The notes: a model not told the origin generated them from the sequence alone. A DNA stretch of 64,000 nt from Phycisphaerales bacterium (GCA_947459215.1 CANHCQ010000013.1:30144-94143); one strand, 5' to 3'. Counted from the stretch's first letter, positions 16,415 through 25,638 are shown. Translations and numbers: made by a program.

Positions 16415-17665
16415 ATGCCACGGAAGCTGAGCCATCGCCCTTGTTCCACGCGTGCTGGCGCCACGCTGGGGTTGGCGTTCGGCGTGCTCGGAGTCGGTTT
16501 CGTGGCTGCGGCCTCTGAGCCCGGCCAGCCGATCGGCGGCGTCGCGCCGGACAGTGGGATCAGCGATGCGCCGAACTCGATCGGCCAACAACTGGCTCGG
16601 ATGCGGATGGGAACTGTCCTGAATCGCAGGCTGCTCGAACTCGAGAAGCAGACCAACTTCCGGCTCGGTCTGGCCAACACGATCGTCTTTCAACAGGCCA
16701 GCGCCGGCCCGGGCGAGAGAACCGTTGCCAGCGGCGATCTTGACCTGTTTGTGCGCTGGACCGCCCTCGGTGCCGGAACACCGAACACCGGAACGCTCTA
16801 CTGCTCCGCGGAATACCGCTACCAGATTGGCGACGGAACACCCGCCGAGCTCGGGCGGACAATCGGCACGCTCATCCCGACGGTGGACGGTTTCGGCGAG
16901 CGTCCCTTCGTCGCCAAGGAGCTCTACTGGGATCACCGGATCGCCGACGGCCGATTCCGGTACGGGTTGGGCCGCATCGACCCCGGCAACCTCTTCGGGT
17001 CGCATCGGCTGCAGAGCGCGAACACCTACTTCTTGAACAAGGCTTTCTCGGGCAATCCGACAACGGACAACCCCGGACCCGGCTTGGCGGCCGCCGCGAT
17101 GTGGAAACCGACCGAGTGGCTAGCGGTCTACGGCGGCGTCGCGGACGCCAACGGCTCAGCGACGCTCAACCGCATCGAACGTTTCTTCGAGGACGGCGAG
17201 ATCTTCACGTTCGCCGAAATCGCGGCCCTGCCGACGATCGCGGATCTCGGCGCCGGCCGGTACCGGCTGGGTGCGTGGCACCGCGATTCGCAAGCGAGCA
17301 CGGGGCGGCCCGAGGACTACGGATTCTCGCTCACGCTCGACCAGAACTTCGGCGAGAAGCGCATCGGCTTCTTTCGGTACGGATGGTCCGAAGCGAGCCT
17401 GACACGCATCGCCAACTCGGTGCAGGCCGGGGTCGCGATCGAAGACGCGTTCATCGAACGCGGCGTCTTCGGCATCGCGGCCGCGTGGGCCGACCCCAGC
17501 GCGCCGGGGCAGCGCAACGAGAAGATCGTGGAGATCTTTCAGCGCTTTCAGTTGACGGACGTTCTGCAGTTCACGGTGGGAGCCGAAGCGATCTTCGATC
17601 CCAGCCGCGCCCCCGACGACCGCGCACTGGGTGTCTTCTCGGTACGCTTGAGATTGTCGATCTGA
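16415..17665 (+). CDS. OprB-like outer-membrane porin
   Basis: The sequence has a signal peptide (about residues 10-32, TLGLAFGVLGVGFVAAAS), then alternating aromatic and hydrophobic strands typical of a beta barrel, and ends in a strand with FSVRLRLSI. Motifs such as LYWDHRIADGRFRYGLGRID, the helical turn in RLQSANTYFLNKAFSG, and GFFRYGWSEASLTRI resemble the carbohydrate-selective OprB family. The product is 416 residues. I chose the ATG at 16415 because GGAAAGG precedes it and because the earlier ATG lies in a hairpin. It is 36 bases upstream of aspA and in the same direction as aspA and the Dcu transporter. From this context I infer that it admits aspartate or another C4-dicarboxylate, though OprB proteins are best known for sugars. 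Confidence 0.82.
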   Translation: MPRKLSHRPCSTRAGATLGLAFGVLGVGFVAAASEPGQPIGGVAPDSGISDAPNSIGQQLARMRMGTVLNRRLLELEKQTNFRLGLANTIVFQQASAGPGERTVASGDLDLFVRWTALGAGTPNTGTLYCSAEYRYQIGDGTPAELGRTIGTLIPTVDGFGERPFVAKELYWDHRIADGRFRYGLGRIDPGNLFGSHRLQSANTYFLNKAFSGNPTTDNPGPGLAAAAMWKPTEWLAVYGGVADANGSATLNRIERFFEDGEIFTFAEIAALPTIADLGAGRYRLGAWHRDSQASTGRPEDYGFSLTLDQNFGEKRIGFFRYGWSEASLTRIANSVQAGVAIEDAFIERGVFGIAAAWADPSAPGQRNEKIVEIFQRFQLTDVLQFTVGAEAIFDPSRAPDDRALGVFSVRLRLSI

Positions 17666-17701
17666 ACAACACGTGGCCGCGATGGCTAGAAGGAGCACAC
17701 C

Positions 17702-19126
17702 ATGCCGGTTACCAAGCGTCGATTGTCCGCCAGCGGAGTCCGCAAGGAACACGACCTGCTGGGCATCAAGGCTGTGCCCGCGTCGGCGTACTACGGAGTG
17801 CAGACCGCTCGCGCGATGGAGAACTTCGACATCTCAGGCACAAAGGTCTCGGCGTACCCGGAGATCATCCAGGGGCTGGCCATGGTCAAGATGGCGGCCG
17901 CCCGGGCGAACTACGAGTGCGACCCCAGGGCGCTGCCCCGAAGGGTGCTGAAGGGGATCGAGGCGGCCTGCCAGGACCTGATCGACGGACGTTTCCACGA
18001 CCAGTTCGACATCGACGTTTTCCAAGGCGGTGCCGGAACGTCGACCAACATGGCGGCGAACGAGATCATCGCCAACCGCGCGCTGGAGCACATGGGCAAG
18101 CGTCGCGGCCAGTACGAGTTCTGCAGCCCGCACGATCACGTGAACCTCGCCCAGTCCACCAACGACGCGTATCCCAGTTCGCTTCACGTTGCCATGATGC
18201 TCGGCAACGAGCGTCTCACGACCGAGCTGCGCGAGCTGGTCCGATCGTTCGAACGCAAAGGGCGTCAGTTTCGACGCGTGCTCAAGATGGGCCGCACGCA
18301 GTTGCAAGACGCCGTGCCGATGACGCTGGGACAGGAATTTGACGCGTGGGCCCGCAGCCTCACCGACGAGATCGCCACGCTCCGGGCCGTCGAACGGGTC
18401 TTGTGCGAAGTCAACATGGGCGGCACGGCGATCGGCACCGGGCTCAACGCGCCGAAGGGCTTCGCCCGGCGGTGCGCCCGACATCTGGCCCGCATCACCC
18501 GGCGCCCGATCCGTCTTGCCGACAACCTCGTCGAAGCAACGCAGGACACGCAGTGCTTCGTGCTGTACGCCTCGGTGCTCAAGAGTCTGGCGATCAAGCT
18601 CTCGAAGACCTGCAACGATCTGCGGCTGCTCTCGTCCGGCCCGCGCGCGGGGCTTTTCGAGATCAACCTGCCGCCCATGCAACCCGGCTCGTCGATCATG
18701 CCCGGCAAAGTGAACCCGGTCATTCCGGAAGTCGTCAATCAGGTCTGCTACCGCGTGATCGGGAACGATCTGGCGGTCACCATGGCCGCCGAGGCGGGTC
18801 AGCTGCAGCTCAACGTGATGGAGCCGGTGATGGCCGCGTGCATCTTCGAATCCCAGAAGATGCTTATGAACGCGTCCCGATCGTTGCGTGAACACTGCAT
18901 CGACGGCATCACTGCCAACGAGAAGGTGTGCCGCTCATCGGTCGAGAACAGCATCGGGATCGTGACGGCGCTGAACCCTGTACTGGGTTACGACACCGCG
19001 ACGGAGATCGCGGCCGAGGCGCTGCGCAGCGGCCGGGGCGTCGTTGAACTGGTGCGGGAACGAAAGCTGCTGACGGACGCGCAGATCCGTCGGGTGCTCG
19101 ACCCGCGCGCCATGTCCGGGCGTTAG
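17702..19126 (+). CDS. aspA: Aspartate ammonia-lyase (aspartase)
   Basis: Aspartase reversibly deaminates L-aspartate to fumarate and ammonia in the cytoplasm. The superfamily signature GSSIMPGKVNPVIPE is at about residue 327 and supplies the catalytic serine loop. Other conserved blocks are FQGGAGTSTNMAANEIIANR, DHVNLAQSTNDAYPSS and GGTAIGTGLN. At 474 residues the length is normal. GAAGGAG 7 bases before the ATG supports the start. A fumarase class II assignment is less likely because aspartase blocks such as KEHDLLG near the N terminus are present and a Dcu transporter follows, as in E. coli aspA-dcuA. The dcu start is 45 bases downstream, so the porin, aspA and dcu genes look like one operon. 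Confidence 0.93.
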   Translation: MPVTKRRLSASGVRKEHDLLGIKAVPASAYYGVQTARAMENFDISGTKVSAYPEIIQGLAMVKMAAARANYECDPRALPRRVLKGIEAACQDLIDGRFHDQFDIDVFQGGAGTSTNMAANEIIANRALEHMGKRRGQYEFCSPHDHVNLAQSTNDAYPSSLHVAMMLGNERLTTELRELVRSFERKGRQFRRVLKMGRTQLQDAVPMTLGQEFDAWARSLTDEIATLRAVERVLCEVNMGGTAIGTGLNAPKGFARRCARHLARITRRPIRLADNLVEATQDTQCFVLYASVLKSLAIKLSKTCNDLRLLSSGPRAGLFEINLPPMQPGSSIMPGKVNPVIPEVVNQVCYRVIGNDLAVTMAAEAGQLQLNVMEPVMAACIFESQKMLMNASRSLREHCIDGITANEKVCRSSVENSIGIVTALNPVLGYDTATEIAAEALRSGRGVVELVRERKLLTDAQIRRVLDPRAMSGR

Positions 19127-19171
19127 CGGGCGAAACGGAGCAACACTCGCCTCCGGAGTCAAGGAGCGGCC

Positions 19172-20644
19172 ATGATCTGGGCGGAGTTTGCGGTCGTGAT
19201 CGCAGCCATCGTCATCGGCGCTCGCGTCGGTGGCGCCGGCCTTGGTGCGGTCGGGGTTCTGGGGCTCAGCGTGCTGGTCGGGGTGTTCGGCCTGCCCCCG
19301 TCGTCCCCGCCGGTGACGGTCCTGGCGATCATCGTCGCGGTCGTCAGCGCGGCCGCGGCGATGCAGGCCGCGGGCGGGCTCGACTTGCTGGTGATGATCG
19401 CGGAGCGGGCGCTTCGCGCCAACCCGCGCCGCATCACCTTCATCGCGCCGATCGTGGCGTACGTGTTCACGTTCTGCTCCGGCACCGGCCATGTGGCCTA
19501 CGCGATCCTTCCCGTGATCGCCGACGTGGCCCGAAAGGCCGGCGTTCGACCGGAACGTCCGCTGTCCATCAGCGTGATCGCCTCGCAGCAGGCGATCACG
19601 GCAAGCCCGCTCGCGGCAGCCACCGCGGCGCTCCTGGCCCTGCTCGATACGAGTAAGGGCGTCGGTTTGCCGCAGATTCTCATGATCTGTGTCCCATCGA
19701 CCTTTTTCGGATGCATGATCGGCGCGCTCTCGGTCTATCGACGCGGCGTCGAGCTGAACGACGACCCGGAGTATCGGCGCCGACTCGCGTCCGGGGAGAT
19801 CGTCGAAGCGACAGCGACGAAGCAATTGACCGGCGCCGAGCGGACGCGGGCCATCGGGTCGGTGGCGACGTTCCTGTTCGCGGCCGTGCTCATCGTGGCG
19901 TTCGGACTCTTTGAGAACCTTCGACCGACGTACGCGACAGCGACTCCAAACGTTGCGGCAACGATCGCCGAAGTCCAACCGGACGAAGGTCCACGGGACG
20001 AAGACCAACGCGACGAAGGGAGCCAGTCGCCGGCAACCGAGACGACCAAGGTGCCGCCACAACCCGGCGCGGATCTGTCCTCTCCGCCAACGGTCGCCCG
20101 CACACCGGTGTCGATGTCAGTGCTGATTCAGATCGTCATGCTTTCCGCGGCGGGCATCATCATGCTCTGCTTCGGCGCCAAGCCCGACGACGCCGTGCGT
20201 TCCAAGGTCGGCACCGCCGGCGTGACCGCCGTCATTTCGGTGCTCGGACTCGGCTGGATGGGGAACTGCTTCTTCGAGGGCAACCAGACGCAGATCATCG
20301 CAGCGCTGCGGGGCGTCATCGAAGCGCACCCATGGGTCTTCGCCATTGGTCTCTTCGCGCTCTCGGTGGTGCTTTTCAGTCAGGCCTCGACGGTGATTGC
20401 CCTGATGCCCGTCGGCATCGCTCTGGGCCTGCCCGCCGGAACGCTGATCGCGATGTTTCCAGCCGTGAATGGGTACTTCTTTCTGCCCACCTACGGCACG
20501 CTGATCGCCGCGATGGCCTTCGATTCCACGGGCACGACCCGCATCGGGTCGTTCGTTCTGGTCCACAGCTTCATGCGGCCGGGGCTGGTGGCGACCATCT
20601 CGGCCGTCCTGATAGGCCTCGTGCTGGCCCGGGTTGTTCTGTGA
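19172..20644 (+). CDS. Anaerobic C4-dicarboxylate transporter, Dcu family
   Basis: Dcu carriers exchange aspartate, fumarate, malate and succinate across the inner membrane, mainly under fermentative or fumarate-respiring conditions. The protein has about 10-12 hydrophobic segments. Family-like blocks include AYVFTFCSGTGHVAYAILPV, SVIASQQAITASPLAAATAA and the late GYFFLPTYGTLIAAMAFDSTG. The ATG at 19172 has AAGGAG 6 bases upstream. The central cytoplasmic loop (about residues 255-310) is an acidic and Pro-rich insertion with three imperfect 15-base repeats encoding DEGPR-DEDQR-DEGSQ, which E. coli DcuA and DcuB lack as far as I know. DcuA and DcuB cannot be separated by eye. Position just after aspA supports aspartate/succinate exchange. 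Confidence 0.9.
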   Translation: MIWAEFAVVIAAIVIGARVGGAGLGAVGVLGLSVLVGVFGLPPSSPPVTVLAIIVAVVSAAAAMQAAGGLDLLVMIAERALRANPRRITFIAPIVAYVFTFCSGTGHVAYAILPVIADVARKAGVRPERPLSISVIASQQAITASPLAAATAALLALLDTSKGVGLPQILMICVPSTFFGCMIGALSVYRRGVELNDDPEYRRRLASGEIVEATATKQLTGAERTRAIGSVATFLFAAVLIVAFGLFENLRPTYATATPNVAATIAEVQPDEGPRDEDQRDEGSQSPATETTKVPPQPGADLSSPPTVARTPVSMSVLIQIVMLSAAGIIMLCFGAKPDDAVRSKVGTAGVTAVISVLGLGWMGNCFFEGNQTQIIAALRGVIEAHPWVFAIGLFALSVVLFSQASTVIALMPVGIALGLPAGTLIAMFPAVNGYFFLPTYGTLIAAMAFDSTGTTRIGSFVLVHSFMRPGLVATISAVLIGLVLARVVL

Positions 20645-20739
20645 TTGTCCGGCTTTCCCCCTCTTCGGACCAGATGCCGTCGCATTACGATCCGGACGCT
20701 GCGAGCAGGTACCCCCGCCGCGCTGCCGATAATGAGACC

Positions 20740-21942
20740 ATGCGTTCCACGTTGCAGCTCTCGCTCGTTGCCCTCGTCACCACGGCAGTGCATGCCGCGC
20801 CGTTGGCGCTGCAGTTCAAGTCCGTCGCGAATCTCGGCTCCACGTCACAGGATCAGAACGGCGTCACCTTCACGGTCGCGGGACTGAGCGGGATCACGTG
20901 GGCTGGGCCGGAGATCGGCGGCGGAGGCTCGTCGTCCCTCACCGTGATGGACAACTCCAACAAGCTGTTGCGGCTGTCGATCACCCTGGCGAATGACGGC
21001 GCGATCGCGTCGGCCGCCATCATCCCGACCGGAGGGCTCAGCCTCGCGGACACCCGGGACTTCGAGGACATGGCCTATCGCGGAGCGGCGCGTGACACCG
21101 TGTATCTGTGCGAGGAAGGCTCGCCGGAGATACGCGAGTACCGGCTCGACAACGGAGCGTTTGTCCGCACGCTCTCCCGCCCGACGATCTTCGCCAACCG
21201 TCGCGCCAACTTCGGCTTCGAGTCCCTCTCGCTGAACCGCACCCGAAGTTCACTGTGGGCCGCGAATGAGGAAGCGCTGACCGTCGACGGCCCAGTCTCC
21301 ACCCCCACCGCCGGAACATGGGTGCGTCTGCTCAAGTACGACGCGACCGCGACGCCGCCGACGGCCACGACGCAGTTCGCGTACCTGACTCAGCCGCTGC
21401 ACGGAAGCGTCATCAGCGGTGCACGCAGCGGCGTGTCGCAGATCGTCGCGCTTCCGAACGGAAAGCTGCTGGTGCTCGAGCGCTCCTTCGCGTTCGGAGC
21501 GACGTTCTTCCAGACTCGCATCTACGAGGTCGACACCGCCGCCGCCACGGATGTTTCGGGGTTGGCAACGCTCGTCGGCACGACGTTCACCCCGGCGACC
21601 AAGCGACTGCTGTACTCCGGCGATCAGACCAATCTTGAAGGTCTCTGCCTTGGTCCCAAACTCCCCGACGGTTCGTACGCCCTGCTCGGCATCGTCGACG
21701 ACGGCGATCCGATCAGTGTCAATCGCGTCGTTTCGTTCCGCCTGACCGGCGATGTCGATAGCAACTGTCCGGCCGATCTCAACGACGACCGCTTCGTCGA
21801 CGATGCAGACTTCGTGCGATTCGCCGAGTCGTACAACCTGCTGCTCGATCCGATCGGCGACCTGAATCAGGACGGCGTCGCAGACGACTCGGATTTCGTG
21901 CTCTTCGCTGCGGCGTACAACGACCTGGTCTGTCCGTCCTGA
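20740..21942 (+). CDS. Secreted esterase-like (phytase-family beta-propeller) protein with dockerin tail
   Basis: The N terminus MRSTLQLSLVALVTTAVHAAP is a signal peptide. The body (about residues 20-330) matches the pattern of the 'esterase-like activity of phytase' family: ITWAGPEIGGG, DFEDMAYRG, FESLSLNRTRSSLWAANEEA, LLVLERSFAFGATFFQTRIYE and LEGLCLGPKLPDGSYALLGIVDD. The last 60 residues hold two dockerin-type calcium-binding repeats, CPADLNDDRFVDDADFVRF and GDLNQDGVADDSDFVLF, ending NDLVCPS. The ATG at 20740 follows only a weak GAG, but earlier codons read as non-protein. It is 95 bases past the Dcu stop. Enzyme activity is not certain: many homologues are annotated only by domain. The dockerin probably anchors it to an unknown surface partner. 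Confidence 0.83.
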   Translation: MRSTLQLSLVALVTTAVHAAPLALQFKSVANLGSTSQDQNGVTFTVAGLSGITWAGPEIGGGGSSSLTVMDNSNKLLRLSITLANDGAIASAAIIPTGGLSLADTRDFEDMAYRGAARDTVYLCEEGSPEIREYRLDNGAFVRTLSRPTIFANRRANFGFESLSLNRTRSSLWAANEEALTVDGPVSTPTAGTWVRLLKYDATATPPTATTQFAYLTQPLHGSVISGARSGVSQIVALPNGKLLVLERSFAFGATFFQTRIYEVDTAAATDVSGLATLVGTTFTPATKRLLYSGDQTNLEGLCLGPKLPDGSYALLGIVDDGDPISVNRVVSFRLTGDVDSNCPADLNDDRFVDDADFVRFAESYNLLLDPIGDLNQDGVADDSDFVLFAAAYNDLVCPS

Positions 21943-21958
21943 CCCTAGGCCTCGGCGT

Positions 21959-22441
21959 TCAGCGTTCCGGCGCGACGCGCTGGATCAGCGCGACGCGATT
22001 GCCTTCACAGTCCTTGAACTCGGCGACGACCGTCTGCGGCCCGACCTGCGTCGGCGGATACAACTCCTTGCCGCCCAATTGCACCGCCTGCGCCAGCGTG
22101 GCACGGACATCGTCGACCTTGAAGTAAATGCGCGTGCCATCGACCGATGGAACGTAGCTCTCGCCAGTGGCGATCGCCCCAGAGATGCCTTCGCGGTCAC
22201 CCACCTCCGGGAACAGCCCCATGGCATGTCCATCGATGGTTGTGCGCTCGATCGCAACGCCGAGCAAGGCGCTGTAGAAGTCGATCGCCCGATCAAGATC
22301 TGTCGCGGGGATCTCGAAGTAAACCACCGGAACATCTCGAGACATGGCGTCATTCCTCCCGGCGTGCGACGAGGTGCTCGCACACCCGTGCAGCGCCATC
22401 CCCATGGCCATAATCGCGATACACCACCCCGGCGTGCTCAT
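21959..22441 (-). CDS. VOC-superfamily (glyoxalase/bleomycin resistance-like) protein, possible lipoprotein
   Basis: The core from about residue 33 (MSRDVPVVYFEIPATDLDRA) through FKDCEGNRVALIQR is a single VOC (vicinal oxygen chelate) domain of about 125 residues, with two beta-alpha-beta-beta-beta modules. Two starts are possible. The ATG at 22441 overlaps the stop of the YbjQ gene by 4 bases and gives a lipoprotein-like leader with LHGC as lipobox (Cys20), but without basic residues at its N terminus. The ATG at 22345 has a strong GGGAGG 9 bases upstream and gives a plain cytoplasmic VOC protein of typical length. I annotate the longer form but consider the shorter one equally likely. No substrate can be inferred. 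Confidence 0.75.
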   Translation of the reverse strand: MSTPGWCIAIMAMGMALHGCASTSSHAGRNDAMSRDVPVVYFEIPATDLDRAIDFYSALLGVAIERTTIDGHAMGLFPEVGDREGISGAIATGESYVPSVDGTRIYFKVDDVRATLAQAVQLGGKELYPPTQVGPQTVVAEFKDCEGNRVALIQRVAPER

Positions 22442-22779
22442 GTCCGAGGCCTCACCACCACCGCCGTGCCGTAGCAGAGGACTTCGGTCGCCGCCGACGT
22501 GCCGCCCATGTCGGACGCGTCGTAACGCACACCGACGATCGCGTTCGCGCCGCGAGCAATCGCGTGCTCGATCATGATGTCGTACGCCTGCTGGCGAGCC
22601 TGCTCGCACATCTCCGCGTAGGCACCGATGTTGCCGCCGATCATGGACTTCAGACCGCCCATGATGCCTTGGCTGATCGTGGGAGCTCGCACGACGATGC
22701 CGCGCACGACGCCCTTTTGCTCGACAATATCGAAGCCTTCAAGCGAAAACGTTGTCGAGACAAAGACGGTGGAAGGCAT
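22438..22779 (-). CDS. YbjQ-family (heavy-metal-binding-like, DUF74) protein
   Basis: The protein is 113 residues and matches the YbjQ family: STTFSLEGFDIVEQKGVVRG at the N terminus, IGGNIGAYAEMCEQARQQAYD in the middle and RGANAIVGVRYDASDMG near the end. The family forms pentamers, and its proposed metal-binding role is unproven. The ATG at 22779 has AAGGAG 5-6 bases upstream and matches the family start (MPSTVFVS). The longer reading to 22830 has no support. The stop overlaps the next start by 4 bases (22438-22441), so the VOC gene may be translationally coupled to it. Confidence 0.9.
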   Translation of the reverse strand: MPSTVFVSTTFSLEGFDIVEQKGVVRGIVVRAPTISQGIMGGLKSMIGGNIGAYAEMCEQARQQAYDIMIEHAIARGANAIVGVRYDASDMGGTSAATEVLCYGTAVVVRPRT

Positions 22780-22901
22780 GAACGCTCCTTTCGTGCCGAG
22801 TACTTTACCGTCCGTATCAGTGGCAGACACGCTTCTGCCGTTCGCATCACGCAGACGCAGAAGCCAGCGTCACCCCAACGTGAACGACCAACGACCGTTG
22901 C

Positions 22902-24461
22902 TCATGGGCGGCGCGGCTTGCCCAGAGCCTCGCGCCGATCCACGAGCAGCTCCACAGCCTCGTAACCGTCATCGCGGACTGCCGGCACAGGCAACAGACC
23001 AGGACCGTCCGACTTCGTTGCCGTGTGCGCCCCGATCGTCCGCCAGACGCCATTCTTCTTGGCGATCACGCGATACGCACCGGTCGGAACTTCCGCGTTC
23101 CACACGCCGTCCTTCTTGATCATGCGGATCGGAGCGGGGCGCCAGTCGGCTCCGAACACCGGGTGCGGCGACCGACCCTTTCCGACGACGTCGTAGAACT
23201 TGGTGAGCTCGTTGGGGAACACATCCAGCACGCCGCGGCTAAACCAGTGGACGTGGCCGCCGCCTCCAGTCTTGCGAACGAGCTCCACGCTCTTGCGCAG
23301 GTCGTCCCACGTGCTGTCCTTGCCCTCGCCGACGAGGCGGATACCCGCGATGAGATCCTTCACGCGCCCCGCGCCGAGTTCGTTCATGTACTTCACCTGA
23401 TCAAGCCAGGTCTTCTCGTACGCGTCGTAGGAGAAGCGGTAGCACTGCGGGATGTATTCGTCCCAGCGGGGCGTCTGATTCGCGCCGGGCCAGTCCTTGC
23501 TCAATCCCGCGGACGGGGGATGCAGCGCATCCGCGCTCGTCCATGCCGCCCACTTGGGCCACTCAAGCAGGTAGTACTCCAGGCACCACGGATAGACCGC
23601 CGGGCTGAGGGAGATCATCAGGCCCGGACGCTTGGCGCGGATCTCCTGCACGAACATTTTGCTGTACTCGTTCACCTTCTCGATCCGCCAGCGGGTCCAC
23701 TCGGGGTCCTTCGGATCGGCGGGCGGCTCCTTGCCGTTGTGCTCGGCGGCATACGCCTTCTTGGTGTAGTCGTCGTAGCCCATGTCGAAGTAGGGCCACA
23801 CGATGCGGTCGTCGAGCTGCACGCCGTCGAGGTCGTATTTGTCCACGGCTTCGAGCACGATGTCGAGCAGGAAGCGCCGCGTCTCGGGGTGGAGCGGGTT
23901 CATCCACACGAAGCCGTTCTTCGCGACCTCGTTACCCTTGATGTCGCGGCTCATCCACTCGGGCTTCATCTTGCGGAGGTGGTTCTGCGTGCTGCTGTGG
24001 GCGGCCATGAAGCCGAACTCGAACCAGCCGATGTAGATCAGTTGGTTGCGATGGGCCTCGATGAGCGTCTCGTCGAGCAGGTCGCGGGCGGGCTTCTTTA
24101 GCTGCTCCGGCGTGTCGCTCGGGTCCTGCGGCATCAGGTTCGGCCGGCGATCGACACCGATGACTTTCTTGAGCGCCTCGGACGGGTACTGGGTGTAGCC
24201 GTTCTTCCACGTCTCGACGTACACCGTGTTCAGGCCGATCGCGCGGAGTTTCGTCATCGTCTCCGCGGTGTTCGCGGGCGATGCGATGGCGGTGTTGGCG
24301 GTCGTGGTCACCCAGGTGCCGCGGACCTCGGCGGGGGCCAACTTCGGCGCCGATTCGGGGGCCTGTGCCGCGGCGTGCCCGGCCCAAGCGGCGAGCGCAG
24401 CCACACTTACGAGAGTCGCCTTCAAGGCTCGGGTAAAGACCGGATACCAGGGGGTATGCAT
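22902..24461 (-). CDS. Secreted GHL10-type glycosyl hydrolase-like protein (DUF187)
   Basis: A signal peptide (residues about 10-35, ALKATLVSVAALAAWAGHAAA) is followed by a GHL10/DUF187 TIM barrel: EVRGTWVTTTANTA, LNTVYVETWKNGYTQYP, WMNPLHPETRRFLLDIVLE and YDLDGVQLDDRIVWPYFDMG, then ISLSPAVYPWCLEYY. The Asp-Asp pair in QLDDR and Glu in YVETW are the candidate catalytic acids. The C-terminal 90 residues (ADWRPAPIRMIKKDGVW onward) look like a separate beta domain. The product is 519 residues. The ATG at 24461 has GAGG about 9 bases upstream. Related proteins act on cell-wall or polysaccharide glycans, such as lipoprotein-anchored YngK-like enzymes, but the substrate here is unknown. It is transcribed divergently from the sugar cluster that starts at 24590, which suggests shared control. 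Confidence 0.85.
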   Translation of the reverse strand: MHTPWYPVFTRALKATLVSVAALAAWAGHAAAQAPESAPKLAPAEVRGTWVTTTANTAIASPANTAETMTKLRAIGLNTVYVETWKNGYTQYPSEALKKVIGVDRRPNLMPQDPSDTPEQLKKPARDLLDETLIEAHRNQLIYIGWFEFGFMAAHSSTQNHLRKMKPEWMSRDIKGNEVAKNGFVWMNPLHPETRRFLLDIVLEAVDKYDLDGVQLDDRIVWPYFDMGYDDYTKKAYAAEHNGKEPPADPKDPEWTRWRIEKVNEYSKMFVQEIRAKRPGLMISLSPAVYPWCLEYYLLEWPKWAAWTSADALHPPSAGLSKDWPGANQTPRWDEYIPQCYRFSYDAYEKTWLDQVKYMNELGAGRVKDLIAGIRLVGEGKDSTWDDLRKSVELVRKTGGGGHVHWFSRGVLDVFPNELTKFYDVVGKGRSPHPVFGADWRPAPIRMIKKDGVWNAEVPTGAYRVIAKKNGVWRTIGAHTATKSDGPGLLPVPAVRDDGYEAVELLVDRREALGKPRRP

Positions 24462-24589
24462 GCGTCTATCCTCACGCGCCGCGTGGAAGCACGGTGCTGC
24501 AAGCGCGGGCACTGGATGTACGAATCACGCCGCCGGTTGGGTCGGTCGACCCCGATCACCGAGCGGCGACACGAAGGAGCGTAGCACAG

Positions 24590-25582
24590 ATGGCATTCCG
24601 GATCGGCATCATCGGAGCGGGTGGGATCGCCAACGCCCACGCGGCGGCGGCCAAGGACTCGCAGGGCCAGGTCGAGATCGCGGGCGTCGCGGACATGAAC
24701 CGTGAGGCAGCGGAGAAGTTCGCCAGCGCCAACGGTGCCACGGCCTTTGAGAGCGCCGAGGCGCTCATCAAGGCCGCCAAGACCAACGGCATTGGCGCCA
24801 TTGTCGTCTGCACACCCCCGAGCGCTCGCCTGCCCATCGTGGCGGCGGCCCTGAAGGCCAAGCTGCCGGTCATGACCGAGAAGCCGATCGCGCACACGCT
24901 CGCGGACGCGAAGAAACTCGAGTCGCTGGCGAAGAAGAACAAGAAGGTTGTGACCGCGATCGGCTATTGCCACCGCTTCACGCCCGCGGTGCTGAAGATG
25001 AAGGAACTCATCGCCGAGGGCCGCATCGGGCGGCTCGAGCGCTTCGAGAACTTCTTCGCCTGCGATCTGCCGGGCCACCAGGGCAAGTGGTTCAGCGACC
25101 CGAAGAAGGCCGGCGGCGGCGCGTTCCTCGACATGGGCTCACACTCGATGGACCTGTTCCATTTCGTGGTCGGCCCGAGCAAGGTCGTCGGAGCGGTCTT
25201 CGATTACAAGTGGAAGGGCCGCACAGAGACCGGCGCGACCGTGCTCGTGAAGTCGACCAAGAAGGGCGGCCCCAACAACCCCGGCAATGTCGCGGGCGTC
25301 ATCCTCTCCGGCTGGGCCGAGACCTCACGCTTCACCGTCAGCGTGCTGGGCGACAAGGGCATGCTCTCGTACGACTACGAGAACCCCGAGGTGATGGTCT
25401 TCAAGGACCTGCTCGGCAAGGTCGAGAACCACGCCATCGAGACCTGCGGCGTGCGCTTCACCCGGCAGTTGGTCGCCTTTGCCCACGCGGCGCAGGGCAC
25501 CAAGCAGCCCGGGCTGGCGACGTTTGCCGACGGTCTGGCGGCGGCGGCGGCCGACGCGGCGGCTCGCAAGGCCGCGAAGTAA
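24590..25582 (+). CDS. Gfo/Idh/MocA-family oxidoreductase (first of three)
   Basis: This is an NAD(P)-dependent sugar or cyclitol dehydrogenase-like protein. The Rossmann motif GIIGAGGIANAHAAA is at the N terminus, followed by VVCTPPSARLPIV and EKPIAHTLADAK, the family's conserved EKP lysine. The C-terminal domain has GGGAFLDMGSHSMDLFHF. The product is 330 residues. AAGGAG lies about 11 bases upstream of the ATG at 24590. It is followed by a strong terminator at 25611-25638, so it is probably a single-gene unit at the head of the sugar cluster, divergent from the GHL10 gene by 128 bases. The substrate is unknown. Its two cluster mates are only distantly similar, so the three enzymes probably act on different intermediates. 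Confidence 0.9.
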   Translation: MAFRIGIIGAGGIANAHAAAAKDSQGQVEIAGVADMNREAAEKFASANGATAFESAEALIKAAKTNGIGAIVVCTPPSARLPIVAAALKAKLPVMTEKPIAHTLADAKKLESLAKKNKKVVTAIGYCHRFTPAVLKMKELIAEGRIGRLERFENFFACDLPGHQGKWFSDPKKAGGGAFLDMGSHSMDLFHFVVGPSKVVGAVFDYKWKGRTETGATVLVKSTKKGGPNNPGNVAGVILSGWAETSRFTVSVLGDKGMLSYDYENPEVMVFKDLLGKVENHAIETCGVRFTRQLVAFAHAAQGTKQPGLATFADGLAAAAADAAARKAAK

Positions 25583-25610
25583 GGCGAACCTCCCGGTCTC
25601 CGACCTACCA

Positions 25611-25638
25611 ACGCCCGGCTGACGCCGGGCGTTTTCAT
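25611..25638 (+). terminator. Rho-independent terminator after the first oxidoreductase
   Basis: A perfect 9-bp stem, acgcccggc with gccgggcgt and a 4-base loop, is followed by tttcatt. The tail TTTTCATT recurs after the genes at 34007 and 40891. Confidence 0.93.
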
